Assembly (NCBI RefSeq): GCF_001436735.1
Contig: NZ_AYZE01000008.1
Location: forward strand, 206,058 to 270,057
Origin: Liquorilactobacillus cacaonum DSM 21116
GTDB taxonomy: Bacteria > Bacillota > Bacilli > Lactobacillales > Lactobacillaceae
Length of the DNA stretch: 64,000 nt
Direction of reading: 5' to 3'
A model generated the notes under the pieces. That model did not search any database, was not told the origin of the DNA, and saw nothing but the letters and a program-made list of their open reading frames with translations. Below, one piece after another: positions 36,351-46,095 of this stretch (positions are counted from its first letter, which is position 1; the number at the start of each line of letters is the position of its first letter). The position numbers were made by a program, and so were the translations under genes.

Positions 36351-36396
36351 ATAAGGAGCACAGGCAAAAGATAACTTTTAGTCAGCTCCTTACTTT
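36351..36396 (+). terminator. Hairpin after the keto-acid decarboxylase
   Basis: AAGGAGC at 36353-36359 pairs with GCTCCTT at 36385-36391, with an inner AAAAG/CTTTT stem, followed by ACTTTTC. It is a moderate terminator, about 26 bases after the stop codon. Confidence 0.55.
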
Positions 36397-36400
36397 TCAC

Positions 36401-36430
36401 TTGATATTCTACCTACTAGTAGGTATATTA
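36401..36430 (+). promoter_or_regulatory. gpx promoter with embedded 16-bp palindrome
   Basis: The perfect palindrome TACCTACTAGTAGGTA (36410-36425) lies between a TTGATA -35-like element (36401-36406) and a TATTATAAT -10-like region. This is a typical position for a TetR-family repressor; a TetR gene follows gpx. Promoter assignment is approximate. Confidence 0.6.
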
Positions 36431-36479
36431 TAATAAACAATCTTTTCAAAACTCATCTCAAAATAAAGGAGTCTTACTC

Positions 36480-36956
36480 ATGACAAATATTTATGACTAC
36501 TCAGCAACACTCGAAAATGGTACTTCTTATAATTTAGAAAAATATCACGGTAAAGTACTCTTACTTGTTAATACAGCGACTAAATGTATTTTTGCTCCTC
36601 AGTTTAGTCAACTTGAAGACTTATATCAAAAATACCAAAAAGATGGTTTAGAAATTTTAGGTTTCCCATCCAACCAATTTAAACAAGAGTTAAGTTCAAG
36701 TCAACAGGCTGCCCAAGCTTGCCAAACTACTTATGGAGTGACATTCCCAATGCACCAACTAGCTAATGTTAATGGAAAAGATGCCAACCCAATTTTTACC
36801 TATCTAAAAGATGCTGCACCTGGAACCTTTGGAAAATCAATTAAATGGAACTTCACAAAATTTTTGATTGGCACAGATGGGCAAGTTGTTAAGCGTTATG
36901 CACCTAAAACAAAGCCCAAAGATATTGCAGCAGATATAGAATCATTATTAGTATAG
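36480..36956 (+). CDS. gpx: Glutathione peroxidase-family thiol peroxidase
   Basis: A 158-residue thioredoxin-fold peroxidase that reduces hydroperoxides. The peroxidatic Cys is in VNTATKC (about residue 36; Cys, not selenocysteine). The conserved LGFPSNQF and KWNFTKFLIG segments are present. The usual second motif reads PSNQF rather than PCNQF, so the resolving thiol may be elsewhere or thioredoxin may serve directly. AAAGGAG precedes ATG 36480. It is likely repressed by the downstream TetR protein. Confidence 0.9.
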   Translation: MTNIYDYSATLENGTSYNLEKYHGKVLLLVNTATKCIFAPQFSQLEDLYQKYQKDGLEILGFPSNQFKQELSSSQQAAQACQTTYGVTFPMHQLANVNGKDANPIFTYLKDAAPGTFGKSIKWNFTKFLIGTDGQVVKRYAPKTKPKDIAADIESLLV

Positions 36957-37085
36957 TAGAAATTCTGTATACTAACATGGCCTTTAAAACAAACCATTAA
37001 TTTATTCCGTTAAATAAAATTTTGATTCAGCTTCTTGCTATCTATTAACTTACTGATTAAAATTGAAAAAAAGGAGTTGAGTACA

Positions 37086-37637
37086 ATAGAACGGAAAACA
37101 CAGATTATGGATATTGCATATGATTTACTAGTTCAACGGGGTTATTATGATTTTAGCTATGCTGACATTTCTGAAAAAATTGGAATAAAAAAAGCCAGTA
37201 TCCATTATTATTTCCCCACTAAAGAAAGTCTCGTCTTGCAAGTAATTCAACGATATCGCTCAAATATACAAAAAAAACTTGCACAGCTAGACGAATCTAC
37301 TGAAACTCCAAAAAGTAAAATTAAAGCTTATATTGACTACTGGAATAACTGCCTGAACGATAGCCCTAACAACATTTGTTTGTGTATGCATTTGGCATCA
37401 TCAATTCCTATGCTCAGCGCACCTATTCAAAAAGAACTTCAATCTCATTTCACTGAATTAACTAGTTGGATAAGTGAGCTCTTATTGGAAAATAAAACAG
37501 CTGTAAGTCAAAATGATATTCAGCAATTAGCAACTGATATTCTTGCAACTTTCCATGGTGCAATGTTGTCAGCTCGTGTATATCAAAACAGCCATTATTT
37601 TACAAAAATCAGCAATGATATACTCAAGTTTTTTTAG
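37086..37637 (+). CDS. TetR-family transcriptional regulator
   Basis: A TetR regulator of about 183 residues. The helix-turn-helix covers about residues 2-50 (MDIAYDLLVQRGYYDFSYAD, then EKIGIKKASIHYYFPTKESL). The ligand domain lies between about 60 and 180. The start is uncertain: AAGGAG (37071-37076) is spaced 9 bases from an ATA codon at 37086, but touches the in-frame TTG at 37077. An ATG at 37107 would remove the basic arm before helix 1. It is adjacent to gpx, whose promoter carries a 16-bp palindrome. A terminator follows at 37691. Confidence 0.85.
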   Translation: MERKTQIMDIAYDLLVQRGYYDFSYADISEKIGIKKASIHYYFPTKESLVLQVIQRYRSNIQKKLAQLDESTETPKSKIKAYIDYWNNCLNDSPNNICLCMHLASSIPMLSAPIQKELQSHFTELTSWISELLLENKTAVSQNDIQQLATDILATFHGAMLSARVYQNSHYFTKISNDILKFF

Positions 37638-37690
37638 CCTAAACAAATAAAACGCTAAATTAGAAATTGCGTCTAATTGCTATACTTAAT

Positions 37691-37729
37691 GTTGATAAAT
37701 TACAGAAATGGTAATTTATCAACTTTTTT
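37691..37729 (+). terminator. Terminator after the TetR gene
   Basis: A perfect 13-bp stem (GTTGATAAATTAC at 37691-37703 with GTAATTTATCAAC at 37711-37723), followed by TTTTTT. The remaining 170 bases up to the surface-protein stop codon show nothing else. Confidence 0.93.
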
Positions 37730-37902
37730 GACTAGAGCTACAAACATCTTTATTTCCTAAAGCAATCGGCATGACCAGCCTTGGGTTTATTCACCCAATA
37801 TTATTTTCCAGGTAGTTTTTCAAATATTAAACTCCATTTTTTGATTCACATTTGGAATCCATCCCATAAAAATGTAAATTTTCAAAGGATAAATTCAATT
37901 AT

Positions 37903-40071
37903 TTATCTTCTACTAAAATTAACTGAATATGCTAAGACTGCAAGGATTTTTGAAACTTCATGCCCACCGCCGGCTCCTCCGCCACCTGACTTAGGAATTA
38001 GTGTATGGTTAACATCTACTGGGATATTTGACGAATTAAAAAATTGATTAAGTAGGACATTATGATCCTGACTCAAATTATCTCGGAAACTGTAATTTGT
38101 TTTTTCTGCATAGTTTTCTATTACAAGCTTTGACTGTTTTTGAAAGTCGACATCTTGTGAAACAGATACCTTGATATTTTTTTGATTCCCATCTTCATTA
38201 TCATAAGCTCCATTCCAATTACTTTGCACCTGATAACCATGTTTTTTTAAAGTTGCTGCAACAACATTAACTGGGTAAAAGCCTTTTTGCTTTGGCAATA
38301 TATCTGACTTAATAACTTTTCCTGTATTCTGCTCCACAAACTGTACAAGCCCAGTTGCGCTATGATCTATTGATTTGCTTTCTGCCACACCATATTTGTC
38401 AACCTTATCTTTATCCACTGTTTGTGAATTCTGTGAATCCATTGTATTTTTAGGTGTTATTTCAATTGGTAATACTTTAACACTATAAATTTGACTTTGA
38501 CCATCTTGATTAAATTGTATTCCAGTTTTGGGAATATTACTTTCTTTAACAAAATATCCCTGACTGCCTATTAATGCTATGTCTTGTATTAAATTATAAT
38601 TTGAACTAGTTCCAAATTTTCCATTTATTTGCCTTTCAAAAATAACTTTCCCAGTTGTTGCATCGACAAACCTGATAATCGCTTGCTCGTTTTTTGGTGA
38701 ATACTTAACAACATAGTTTTCATCTTCACTATCTTGTTTAATATTTTCTTCTGCTGGTATCGCAACATTATTCGCTTTATAACCTGTAATTACTGGTGAA
38801 TCCACTGCAATAAACGTTGTTCCTGCGACTGCTTCCCATGTACTTGTACTTTCATTTGTAACTTCATCTTTTACAATTTTATTCCGAAAAATCAACTGTT
38901 GTTGGCTATCTTCCGCTGCTTTTGTACCATCTTCATATTCATAGCTAATTGTCCTTTTGATTGCTTTTTGTGAAGTTGTCGTAGACGTCTTATGCTTCAA
39001 ATAAACCGAAAATGTTTGATTTTTCGTATCATCATTATCAAATTTTGATTCCTTTGTTAGATCCGTCTTACTTGTATCAACTTCGTAGCCTTCATTTTCA
39101 TAATCTTCTATTTTAATATCTGGATAAGTAACAAGTGAATTAGAAACTCCACTAATCTCATCTGTAGCCAGTGTTTTTCCTGTATTCTCATCAATATAAT
39201 TGATTGTTGCATTTTGATTTTGATATGCAACATACTTCATAGAATCAAATCTAAATGCCTGCACAGCAGATAATGAACCTGTTGAAGCAGCCACGGAGAA
39301 GGAATACTCAGGATCTTGCGTGTTTATTTTGTCAGCTAAACTCTCACTAAAAGTTGTTCCTTCTAACACAATACTTAATATCTTTGTACTTGCATCATAC
39401 TTGATAACCAAACTATGCATCTCACCATTGGTAAAATCCGAGCCCATTCCTTGAACTGATTGTTTATCAATCGTTCCTTTGCCCGTAGCATCAGTAGATA
39501 CAAATGCTCCATATGGTGTCGGCAATCCTTCATCTGAATCACCATCCACATCGTTACCATTAGCATAAGTATCTAATTTCCAACCAAAAACGTTTGGAAC
39601 ACCATATATACCAACATTCCCTCCGTAAATGTTATTACTGGTACTATACTGTGTTCTTTCTCCTTGATAAAATGCAAATCCAATTCCATCAGCTACTTTT
39701 GATAATGCTGTTGCCTTTCCAACATTGATAGCTCCTCTTATTTCAAACGAATAGTCTAAATTAATCAGATTTTTGAAAGTAATATTTCCCGCTTGATTTG
39801 TAGTGGTTGTAAATGTTTGAATTCCTGTTTCATTGTTATAATTATTACTTGCCATTCCATTTTGAGTGAAATACTCAAGAAAATCATTCCTATTAATCAA
39901 TGTATAATTATCATCTGCCTCTTCATTTGTAGAAGAAGCCGTCTTTTGAGTATTTATCCTAGGCATATCAGCATGAACATCGATAATCAACGGTGTCGCA
40001 AATAAACTACCAGTAACTAAGCCTGTAATTACCCATCTATTTTTTATTCTACTCATCCTGATTTTTCTCAT
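37903..40071 (-). CDS. Surface protein with L-type lectin and MucBP-like domains and Gly-rich C terminus
   Basis: A 722-residue secreted protein. The signal peptide covers about residues 1-34 (ends VHA-D). An L-type (legume-like) lectin domain spans about 55-280, with NVGIYGVPNVFGWKLDTYAN and TDATGKG segments. Four MucBP-like or bacterial-Ig repeats follow, each starting with a motif such as INYIDENTGK, ISYEYEDGTK, IRFVDATTGK or VQFVEQNTGK. The C terminus has no LPxTG; instead it reads PKSGGGGAGGG, a short hydrophobic stretch ILAVLAYSV and a final Arg-Arg. It probably binds glycan or mucin. It lies downstream of an Mga-like regulator on the same strand. AGGAGATGAGG precedes ATG 40071. Confidence 0.85.
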   Translation of the reverse strand: MRKIRMSRIKNRWVITGLVTGSLFATPLIIDVHADMPRINTQKTASSTNEEADDNYTLINRNDFLEYFTQNGMASNNYNNETGIQTFTTTTNQAGNITFKNLINLDYSFEIRGAINVGKATALSKVADGIGFAFYQGERTQYSTSNNIYGGNVGIYGVPNVFGWKLDTYANGNDVDGDSDEGLPTPYGAFVSTDATGKGTIDKQSVQGMGSDFTNGEMHSLVIKYDASTKILSIVLEGTTFSESLADKINTQDPEYSFSVAASTGSLSAVQAFRFDSMKYVAYQNQNATINYIDENTGKTLATDEISGVSNSLVTYPDIKIEDYENEGYEVDTSKTDLTKESKFDNDDTKNQTFSVYLKHKTSTTTSQKAIKRTISYEYEDGTKAAEDSQQQLIFRNKIVKDEVTNESTSTWEAVAGTTFIAVDSPVITGYKANNVAIPAEENIKQDSEDENYVVKYSPKNEQAIIRFVDATTGKVIFERQINGKFGTSSNYNLIQDIALIGSQGYFVKESNIPKTGIQFNQDGQSQIYSVKVLPIEITPKNTMDSQNSQTVDKDKVDKYGVAESKSIDHSATGLVQFVEQNTGKVIKSDILPKQKGFYPVNVVAATLKKHGYQVQSNWNGAYDNEDGNQKNIKVSVSQDVDFQKQSKLVIENYAEKTNYSFRDNLSQDHNVLLNQFFNSSNIPVDVNHTLIPKSGGGGAGGGHEVSKILAVLAYSVNFSRR

Positions 40072-40103
40072 ATCCTCATCTCCTACCTAAGATACTCAAT
40101 TTA

Positions 40104-41504
40104 CTATTTTTTTGCAGATTGATACTTTTGATGCTTAATTTCTACTATTTTTTCACCTAATTCAGCCCAGTCAAGTGGTGTTGGCGGTTTCAACCATATT
40201 ACCTGATCAATTAGCTGGTATTCAATATATTGATCGCTAAGGTATAAATCAGTTTTACTTGTTAAAATATTAGAAACATCGACATTGATATTCACATAGC
40301 TCTTGAACAAACTCAGTATATATGAATTCACATGGGGGCCACCCGAAAAATCTATACATAAGGTAATTTTGTCATTTTTTGTAAACGGAATTTTTGAGGC
40401 GAGCATCGATGTCATCATATTAAAATATGCTCTTTTTCTATCTGGGATTAACCATTGATGCGATATTTTATCGACCATCTCTCTCACTCTACTATCTAAA
40501 AATGGATATACCTCGGCAAAATATTGAATATTAAGACTAAATTGATCAGTCTGTATAAAACAGATTTTGTCTAAAATAACTTGTGAACTAATTTCATTAA
40601 AAAATTTTTTTATACTATCTTCATAACCTTTTTCTTCAACTATTACATCAGAAACGCCATTACTTAAAACATCCGTAATCTCCCTAAAGCTTTTTTGTTC
40701 GCTTTCTTTAAAATCATCAGCAGAAAGTTTTTCAACATTAAAAACCCCTATATAATAGTAAAATTGGACAATAAAAGCAGATTCTTTTTGTAATCTTTTC
40801 TTTGTTATTGGAAGAAAATCAAGTGTTGCATATTTTGCAAGTTCAATGTTAATAACGATAGTTTCTTCCAAAACAAATTTCTTATTTAAAACTCTCTTTT
40901 CTACAATCCATAACATTAATTCTGCTTTAAACTTCTGCGTGTTTGAAAGCCCATTTAAAATGGTGTAGTCTTTCAAGACCTTAATCAAACGATCTAGTCT
41001 ATCGGGAAATCCACCAAAAAATGCAAATGCATTATAAATGAAAAATCGCAAATTAGATTCAGGGTCTATTCGATAAGATGTTGAAAAGCTTTGATAAATT
41101 TCATCATATTTATTCTTTTGCTGATAAAAGAAGGTTTTTGGCCAAGCATACTTTAATTCGATTTTTTGAAAAGTTGGAAAATCACCCTCATCTAAAATTT
41201 CTAGCATCAATATTCGTAACGGCGAAAGTTCAAAATAATACTTTTTTAACATACTAAGTGTATGACGAGATAAATTTCTCGTTGGTACAACCATTTTTGC
41301 GTTAGTAATTATTCCCCTTTTTTCAGTTAACAACTTAACATCATAATCCAAACTTTCCAGCAAATTAGCAACTTTGTAACGAGACATTTGCATTTTTTCT
41401 TGTAAACTCTTTAATTCAATCTCTCTGTTTGGATTATCTAAAATTTCTACAAATAAATTTATTTTTTCACGCTCGAAATCATTTAAAATGTTTAAAAATT
41501 CCAT
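40104..41504 (-). CDS. Mga-like helix-turn-helix regulator
   Basis: A 466-residue protein resembling the Mga/RofA group of virulence- and adhesion-type regulators. The N-terminal winged helix reads IELKSLQEKMQMSRYKVANLLESLDYD (about 28-54), followed by Mga-type helical domains, with a C-terminal EIIB-like part (TLCIDFSGG onwards). I choose ATG 41504 because AAAGGTG lies upstream; a TTG at 41525 is less plausible. It is 32 bases upstream of the lectin/MucBP surface gene and likely controls it. Confidence 0.75.
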   Translation of the reverse strand: MEFLNILNDFEREKINLFVEILDNPNREIELKSLQEKMQMSRYKVANLLESLDYDVKLLTEKRGIITNAKMVVPTRNLSRHTLSMLKKYYFELSPLRILMLEILDEGDFPTFQKIELKYAWPKTFFYQQKNKYDEIYQSFSTSYRIDPESNLRFFIYNAFAFFGGFPDRLDRLIKVLKDYTILNGLSNTQKFKAELMLWIVEKRVLNKKFVLEETIVINIELAKYATLDFLPITKKRLQKESAFIVQFYYYIGVFNVEKLSADDFKESEQKSFREITDVLSNGVSDVIVEEKGYEDSIKKFFNEISSQVILDKICFIQTDQFSLNIQYFAEVYPFLDSRVREMVDKISHQWLIPDRKRAYFNMMTSMLASKIPFTKNDKITLCIDFSGGPHVNSYILSLFKSYVNINVDVSNILTSKTDLYLSDQYIEYQLIDQVIWLKPPTPLDWAELGEKIVEIKHQKYQSAKK

Positions 41505-41817
41505 AATATGTGCACCTTTATTCAAAAAAATCAGCAGCTACTCTCATCACCCCAAATTATACCAAATTTGTTTCAAAAGTTATACAAAAATTGTTAACTC
41601 CACAATAAGCTACCCCTAATCCTCTCAAATACTTCCCTAAGTATATAGCAATCAATGATCTGGTAAGTTTCTTTTTTTTTCTTTTTTTTAACTATTCAAG
41701 ACTAACCAAAAGTTTATGCGTTTATTGAGTAATTATATTGTTATACTGATTTTTAATCGCCCTAAAAAATATTTATTCATTAAATTAAGAAATAATTGGT
41801 TTTTTATAAATAAACTA

Positions 41818-41846
41818 TTGAAATCAAAAATAAAAAGGTCTATAGT
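41818..41846 (+). promoter_or_regulatory. argCJBDF promoter
   Basis: TTGAAA at 41818-41823 and TATAGT at 41841-41846 are separated by 17 bases, close to the sigma-A consensus. The rest of the 376-base gap upstream is A/T-rich with a possible further TTATTCATTAA half site near 41772. Confidence 0.75.
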
Positions 41847-41859
41847 TATCATCATCAAA

Positions 41860-41887
41860 ATGAATTGTTATTCATAATTTATGAATT
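41860..41887 (+). promoter_or_regulatory. ARG box (ArgR/AhrC operator)
   Basis: ATGAATTGTTATTCAT and a following TTATGAAT form tandem ARG-box-like dyads just downstream of the arg promoter -10 element. An arginine repressor bound here would block transcription. No argR gene lies in this window. Confidence 0.7.
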
Positions 41888-41902
41888 AAAAGGAGTGATT
41901 TC

Positions 41903-42931
41903 ATGCATGTCGCAATTTTGGGAGCAACCGGTTACAGTGGAACTGTACTCTATGGCCTTTTGTCTCAGCACCCAAATGTTGAATCAATAAATTTATATGG
42001 TCATGAAGGAGGCAAAGGTTCCCGTTTCTTCGATAATGAAGTACCTGCCTTTTCCACCCACTTACCAATACTTCCTTTCAACCCAGCAGAAATCATGTCA
42101 CATAATGACCTGCTCTTTTGCGCGACCCCCGCAGGAGTCACTAAAAACCTAGTAGCACCATTTATCGAAGCTGATTTTCCCGTTATTGATTTATCTGGTG
42201 ATTTTCGATTGAAAGACCCGTTGATATATAAAAAATGGTACAACAAAGAAGCTGCTCCATCCTCTTTACTATCAAAGTCTTCATACGGTTTAACTGAATT
42301 TCCAGAAAAAAACACCACAAAATACATTGCCAATCCTGGATGTTATGCAACAGCCACATTACTTGGATTAGCACCTTTAGCTATCGAACATATGATTGAT
42401 CCCAACTCAATCATTGTTGACGCTAAGTCTGGTGTTTCTGGTGCAGGAAAAAAATTAAGCACTACAAGTCAATACAATTTTATAAATGAAAATGCATGGC
42501 TATACAAAATGAATAAGCATCAGCACATCCCAGAAATTATGCAAAAGCTAAGGGAATGGGATTCAAAAATTCCAGCTATCCAATTCTCAACAACATTAAT
42601 TCCTGTAACTCGTGGAATCATGTCTACAATTTATCTTAAACCTATCAAGCACTACACTAATGATGAAATACTGACAAGTTTCCATAAGCATTACGATAAT
42701 GCTCCCTTTGTCCGTTTTAAGGAAAACTATCTACCAGCAATCAAAGAGGTAACAGGCTCAAATTACTGCGACATTGGTGTCAACTACAATCCAGTAACTA
42801 ATACAATCACTATAGTATCTGTAATTGATAATTTAATGAAAGGTGCTGCTGGCCAAGCTGTTCAAAATTTCAATCTCTTTTGGAATTTAACTCCAACGAG
42901 CGGCCTTCCATTACTTCCCGTATTTCCATGA
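41903..42931 (+). CDS. argC: N-acetyl-gamma-glutamyl-phosphate reductase
   Basis: Third step of ornithine synthesis, reducing N-acetylglutamyl phosphate with NADPH. It is 342 residues. The N-terminal dinucleotide loop is GATGYSGTVL and the catalytic Cys lies in NPGCYATATLLGL (about residue 148). AAAGGAG precedes ATG 41903. It is the first gene of the argCJBDF operon, under an ARG box. Confidence 0.96.
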   Translation: MHVAILGATGYSGTVLYGLLSQHPNVESINLYGHEGGKGSRFFDNEVPAFSTHLPILPFNPAEIMSHNDLLFCATPAGVTKNLVAPFIEADFPVIDLSGDFRLKDPLIYKKWYNKEAAPSSLLSKSSYGLTEFPEKNTTKYIANPGCYATATLLGLAPLAIEHMIDPNSIIVDAKSGVSGAGKKLSTTSQYNFINENAWLYKMNKHQHIPEIMQKLREWDSKIPAIQFSTTLIPVTRGIMSTIYLKPIKHYTNDEILTSFHKHYDNAPFVRFKENYLPAIKEVTGSNYCDIGVNYNPVTNTITIVSVIDNLMKGAAGQAVQNFNLFWNLTPTSGLPLLPVFP

Positions 42932-42960
42932 TTACACAAAAAATAAAAGGAGTTTTAAAG

Positions 42961-44163
42961 ATGATAACTACTGAAGACTTTAATGAATCAACTTTTGCAT
43001 GGCCAAAAGGATTCTATAGTGACGCTACCCATATTGGTCTAAAAAATCAAAAACTTGATTTTGGTTGGATATATTCCAAAGTACCTGCTAAAACTGCAGG
43101 TGTCTACACCACCAATAAATTTTGTGCAGCCCCAACTGCTAAAACAAAAGAAATCGTAAGTAAAAACCATGAACTTCAAGCAATCATTGCAAACAGTGCC
43201 ATTGCTAATTCATGTACCGGACTTCAAGGTGAAAATGATGTCTTAACAGAGCAAGCTTTAGTTGCAAAAAGACTAGATATCTCTCCTGAACTTGTTGGTG
43301 TTGCTTCAACTGGACTAATTGGTGCATTCTTACCAATGGATAAAATTGAAAAAGGAATTTCCGAGCTAACATTAGCTACAAATACAGATATTACAAAGGC
43401 AATTCTCACAACAGATACAAAAGCTAAAATTATAAGTGTAGACTTTGATATTCAAGGAATTCCTTGTAAAATTTCAGGCTTTGCAAAAGGATCGGGAATG
43501 ATTCATCCCAAAATGGCAACAATGCTTGCATTTGTGACAACTGACATCGCAATTGCTGATAATACATTACAACCATTACTTAGCGAACTAACTGATATAA
43601 CATTCAATCAAATCACAGTTGATGGGGATACTTCAACAAACGATATGGTCTTGACACTTGCTAATGGTTTAGCAGGTAACGCTCCCATTAAAGAAAATAG
43701 TCCCGATTATCAATTGTTCAAAGCAGCACTCCATTTTGTTTTACAAAAACTCGCACAAAAAATTGCAGCTGATGGTGAAGGTGCTACTAAATTAGTTGAA
43801 TCAAATGTTTTAAATGCCCAAAGCTCCTCAGATGCACAAAAAATTGCCAAAGCAATTGTCGGATCAAATCTTGTGAAGGCTGCAATTTTCGGTGCAGATC
43901 CTAATTGGGGAAGAATTATTAGCACGATTGGTGCAACTTCAGCTGACTTTAATCCTAAAACAATCGATATCAAAATAAACGAATTTCCAGTTGTTCAACA
44001 AAGTCTTGCCGTTGACTTTGATGAAGCGCAAATCAGCAATAGTTTAAAAAAAGATATTATTACTTTAACTGTTAACCTCAATGATGGCGACTTCGCTGGT
44101 CAAGCTTGGGGCTGCGATCTAACTTATGACTATGTAAAAATTAATGCAACATATAGTAGTTAA
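42961..44163 (+). CDS. argJ: Bifunctional glutamate N-acetyltransferase / ornithine acetyltransferase
   Basis: Runs the acetyl cycle of ornithine synthesis (and possibly the first step), which explains why no argE is present here. It is 400 residues. Autocatalytic cleavage site and nucleophile Thr occur in GSGMIHPKMATMLAF; the substrate motif TVDGDTSTNDM and C-terminal GADPNWGRI are also seen. I choose ATG 42961, with AAAGGAG 8 bases upstream, not the earlier in-frame codons inside argC. Confidence 0.95.
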   Translation: MITTEDFNESTFAWPKGFYSDATHIGLKNQKLDFGWIYSKVPAKTAGVYTTNKFCAAPTAKTKEIVSKNHELQAIIANSAIANSCTGLQGENDVLTEQALVAKRLDISPELVGVASTGLIGAFLPMDKIEKGISELTLATNTDITKAILTTDTKAKIISVDFDIQGIPCKISGFAKGSGMIHPKMATMLAFVTTDIAIADNTLQPLLSELTDITFNQITVDGDTSTNDMVLTLANGLAGNAPIKENSPDYQLFKAALHFVLQKLAQKIAADGEGATKLVESNVLNAQSSSDAQKIAKAIVGSNLVKAAIFGADPNWGRIISTIGATSADFNPKTIDIKINEFPVVQQSLAVDFDEAQISNSLKKDIITLTVNLNDGDFAGQAWGCDLTYDYVKINATYSS

Positions 44164-44185
44164 ATAATAGAAAGGAGCATTTAGA

Positions 44186-44950
44186 ATGGATAATCTCATT
44201 GTAATTAAAATTGGCGGAAATTCGATTAACACACTTCCTCCATCTTTTTTCTCCCAGATTCGTCAATGGATGTTGGCCAAAAAGCGAATTTTATTAATTC
44301 ATGGTGGTGGCAGTCAAATTTCAGAATTATCTGACAAATTAAAAATACCTGTTAAAAAAATTGATGGCATGCGTATCACAGATAAAAGCACGCTTGAGTT
44401 AACACGTATGGTCTTGCTGGGTCAAACTCAACCTCAATTATTAATGAAATTTACAGAAGCAAAGATACCCGCAATTGGCTTGAATGCAGCTGATGAGTCC
44501 ATTCTAAATGGAACTTTCTTAGATGAACAAAAATATGGTTTGGTGGGACAAATAGATTCGCTCAATATCAAATTACTATCTGAAGTTTTGACTCATCATC
44601 TAGCAATTTTAGCTCCTATGGCATTAACCGCAGATAATCAATGGTTAAATGTCAATGCTGATACTGCAGCATCTAAAATTGCCGGACTTTTGAAAGCAGA
44701 GAAATTGTATCTTTTGACTGATGTACCTGGAGTTTTGCATAATAACACAATTATTCCTAGTCTTTCTCCTAAAATTGCTGACTTATTGCAATCACAAAAT
44801 ATTATTACAGCTGGAATGAAGCCTAAAATACAAGCCGCTTTTAATGCATTAAATTGGGGAGTTACAAGTGTACAAATTACAAATCAATTAGCTAGCTCAG
44901 GAACAACTTTTGTCCAGGAAGGAGATAATGAAAATGCAATCAGTTTTTAA
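44186..44950 (+). CDS. argB: Acetylglutamate kinase
   Basis: Phosphorylates N-acetylglutamate, the usual feedback point in arginine synthesis. It is 254 residues of the amino-acid-kinase fold, with KIGGNS near the N terminus, HGGGSQIS and the LTDVPGVL segment. The N-terminal helix linked to arginine inhibition is absent, so direct arginine feedback is doubtful. AAAGGAG precedes ATG 44186. It overlaps argD by 17 bases. Confidence 0.95.
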   Translation: MDNLIVIKIGGNSINTLPPSFFSQIRQWMLAKKRILLIHGGGSQISELSDKLKIPVKKIDGMRITDKSTLELTRMVLLGQTQPQLLMKFTEAKIPAIGLNAADESILNGTFLDEQKYGLVGQIDSLNIKLLSEVLTHHLAILAPMALTADNQWLNVNADTAASKIAGLLKAEKLYLLTDVPGVLHNNTIIPSLSPKIADLLQSQNIITAGMKPKIQAAFNALNWGVTSVQITNQLASSGTTFVQEGDNENAISF

Positions 44951-46085
44951 AACATATAATAGATTTCCCTTCGAAATTACTAAGGGTGACGGGGTTACTT
45001 TATTCGATGACACGGGGAAAAAGTATCTTGATTTAACCAGTGGAATAGGTGTCTGTAATCTTGGATATAATAATAAAAAAGTTAAGCAGGCAGTTAGCGA
45101 CCAATTGGATAAAGTTTGGCATACCTCCAACCTTTATGAGAGTCATCTTCAAGAAAACGTCGCTGAATTATTAATTCAAGGTATGGATAAAAAAGTATAT
45201 TTTTGTAATTCTGGAACAGAAGCCAATGAAGCTGCCCTTAAATTAGCTCGAAAAGCAACTGGGAAAACTAAAATATTAGCCTTTGATCACTCCTTTCATG
45301 GAAGAAGCTATGGTGCTCTTTCCTTAACTGGAAATGACAAAATTAAAGAAGGTTTTGGTCCATTTTTACCCGACATCTACTTTGAAACTTATAACTCAGC
45401 CGATGCACTAAATAAGATAGACAGTTCATTTGCAGCTGTTATCTTAGAAATAATTCAAGGTGAAGGTGGGATTGTAGTAGGCGACTATACTTGGCTACAT
45501 GAAGTTGAAAAAAAGTGTCACCAAAATAACGTTTTACTGATTATCGATGAAGTCCAAACAGGAATTGGTAGAACTGGCAAACTGTTTGCCTATGAACATT
45601 ATAATTTAGATCCAGATATCGTAACAATCGCTAAAGGCCTCGCTAACGGGATTCCTGTCGGTGCAATGATTGGGAAAAACGCTCTGGCTGATTTCTTTGG
45701 ACCTGGTTCACATGGTTCAACATTTGGTGGGAATCCCCTTGCAATGAGTGCTGCCTGTGCTGTTTTAGATACCCTTGATGAAGCATTTTTAGATGATGTC
45801 CAACAAAAAGCAAGTTTTCTTTGGTATTTTCTTGAAAAAGAGATTTCCTCATTAGATAGTGTTGACTCCATCTCTGGCAAAGGACTGATGATTGGTATTC
45901 ATTTAAATCAATCCGTTCCAGTTAATCAAGTAATCACACAATTACATGAAGTTGGGATATTAACATTATCTTCAAGAGGTAATACTTTGCGGCTTTTGCC
46001 ACCATTAATAATTATGAGTTCAGAATTACTAGAAGGTGTTAAAAAAATAAAAGAAGTTTTGCAAAATGAAACTGTAAGTTTATAG
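44934..46085 (+). CDS. argD: Acetylornithine aminotransferase
   Basis: PLP-dependent transamination of N-acetylglutamate semialdehyde. It is 383 residues. The PLP lysine is in [11 protein letters not shown], with [16 protein letters not shown] and [11 protein letters not shown] also seen. The start is ATG 44934 (GGAG 9 bases upstream) or ATG 44928. It overlaps the end of argB and is followed 10 bases later by argF. Confidence 0.95.
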   Translation: MQSVFKTYNRFPFEITKGDGVTLFDDTGKKYLDLTSGIGVCNLGYNNKKVKQAVSDQLDKVWHTSNLYESHLQENVAELLIQGMDKKVYFCNSGTEANEAALKLARKATGKTKILAFDHSFHGRSYGALSLTGNDKIKEGFGPFLPDIYFETYNSADALNKIDSSFAAVILEIIQGEGGIVVGDYTWLHEVEKKCHQNNVLLIIDEVQTGIGRTGKLFAYEHYNLDPDIVTIAKGLANGIPVGAMIGKNALADFFGPGSHGSTFGGNPLAMSAACAVLDTLDEAFLDDVQQKASFLWYFLEKEISSLDSVDSISGKGLMIGIHLNQSVPVNQVITQLHEVGILTLSSRGNTLRLLPPLIIMSSELLEGVKKIKEVLQNETVSL

Positions 46086-46095
46086 GAGGATCATT

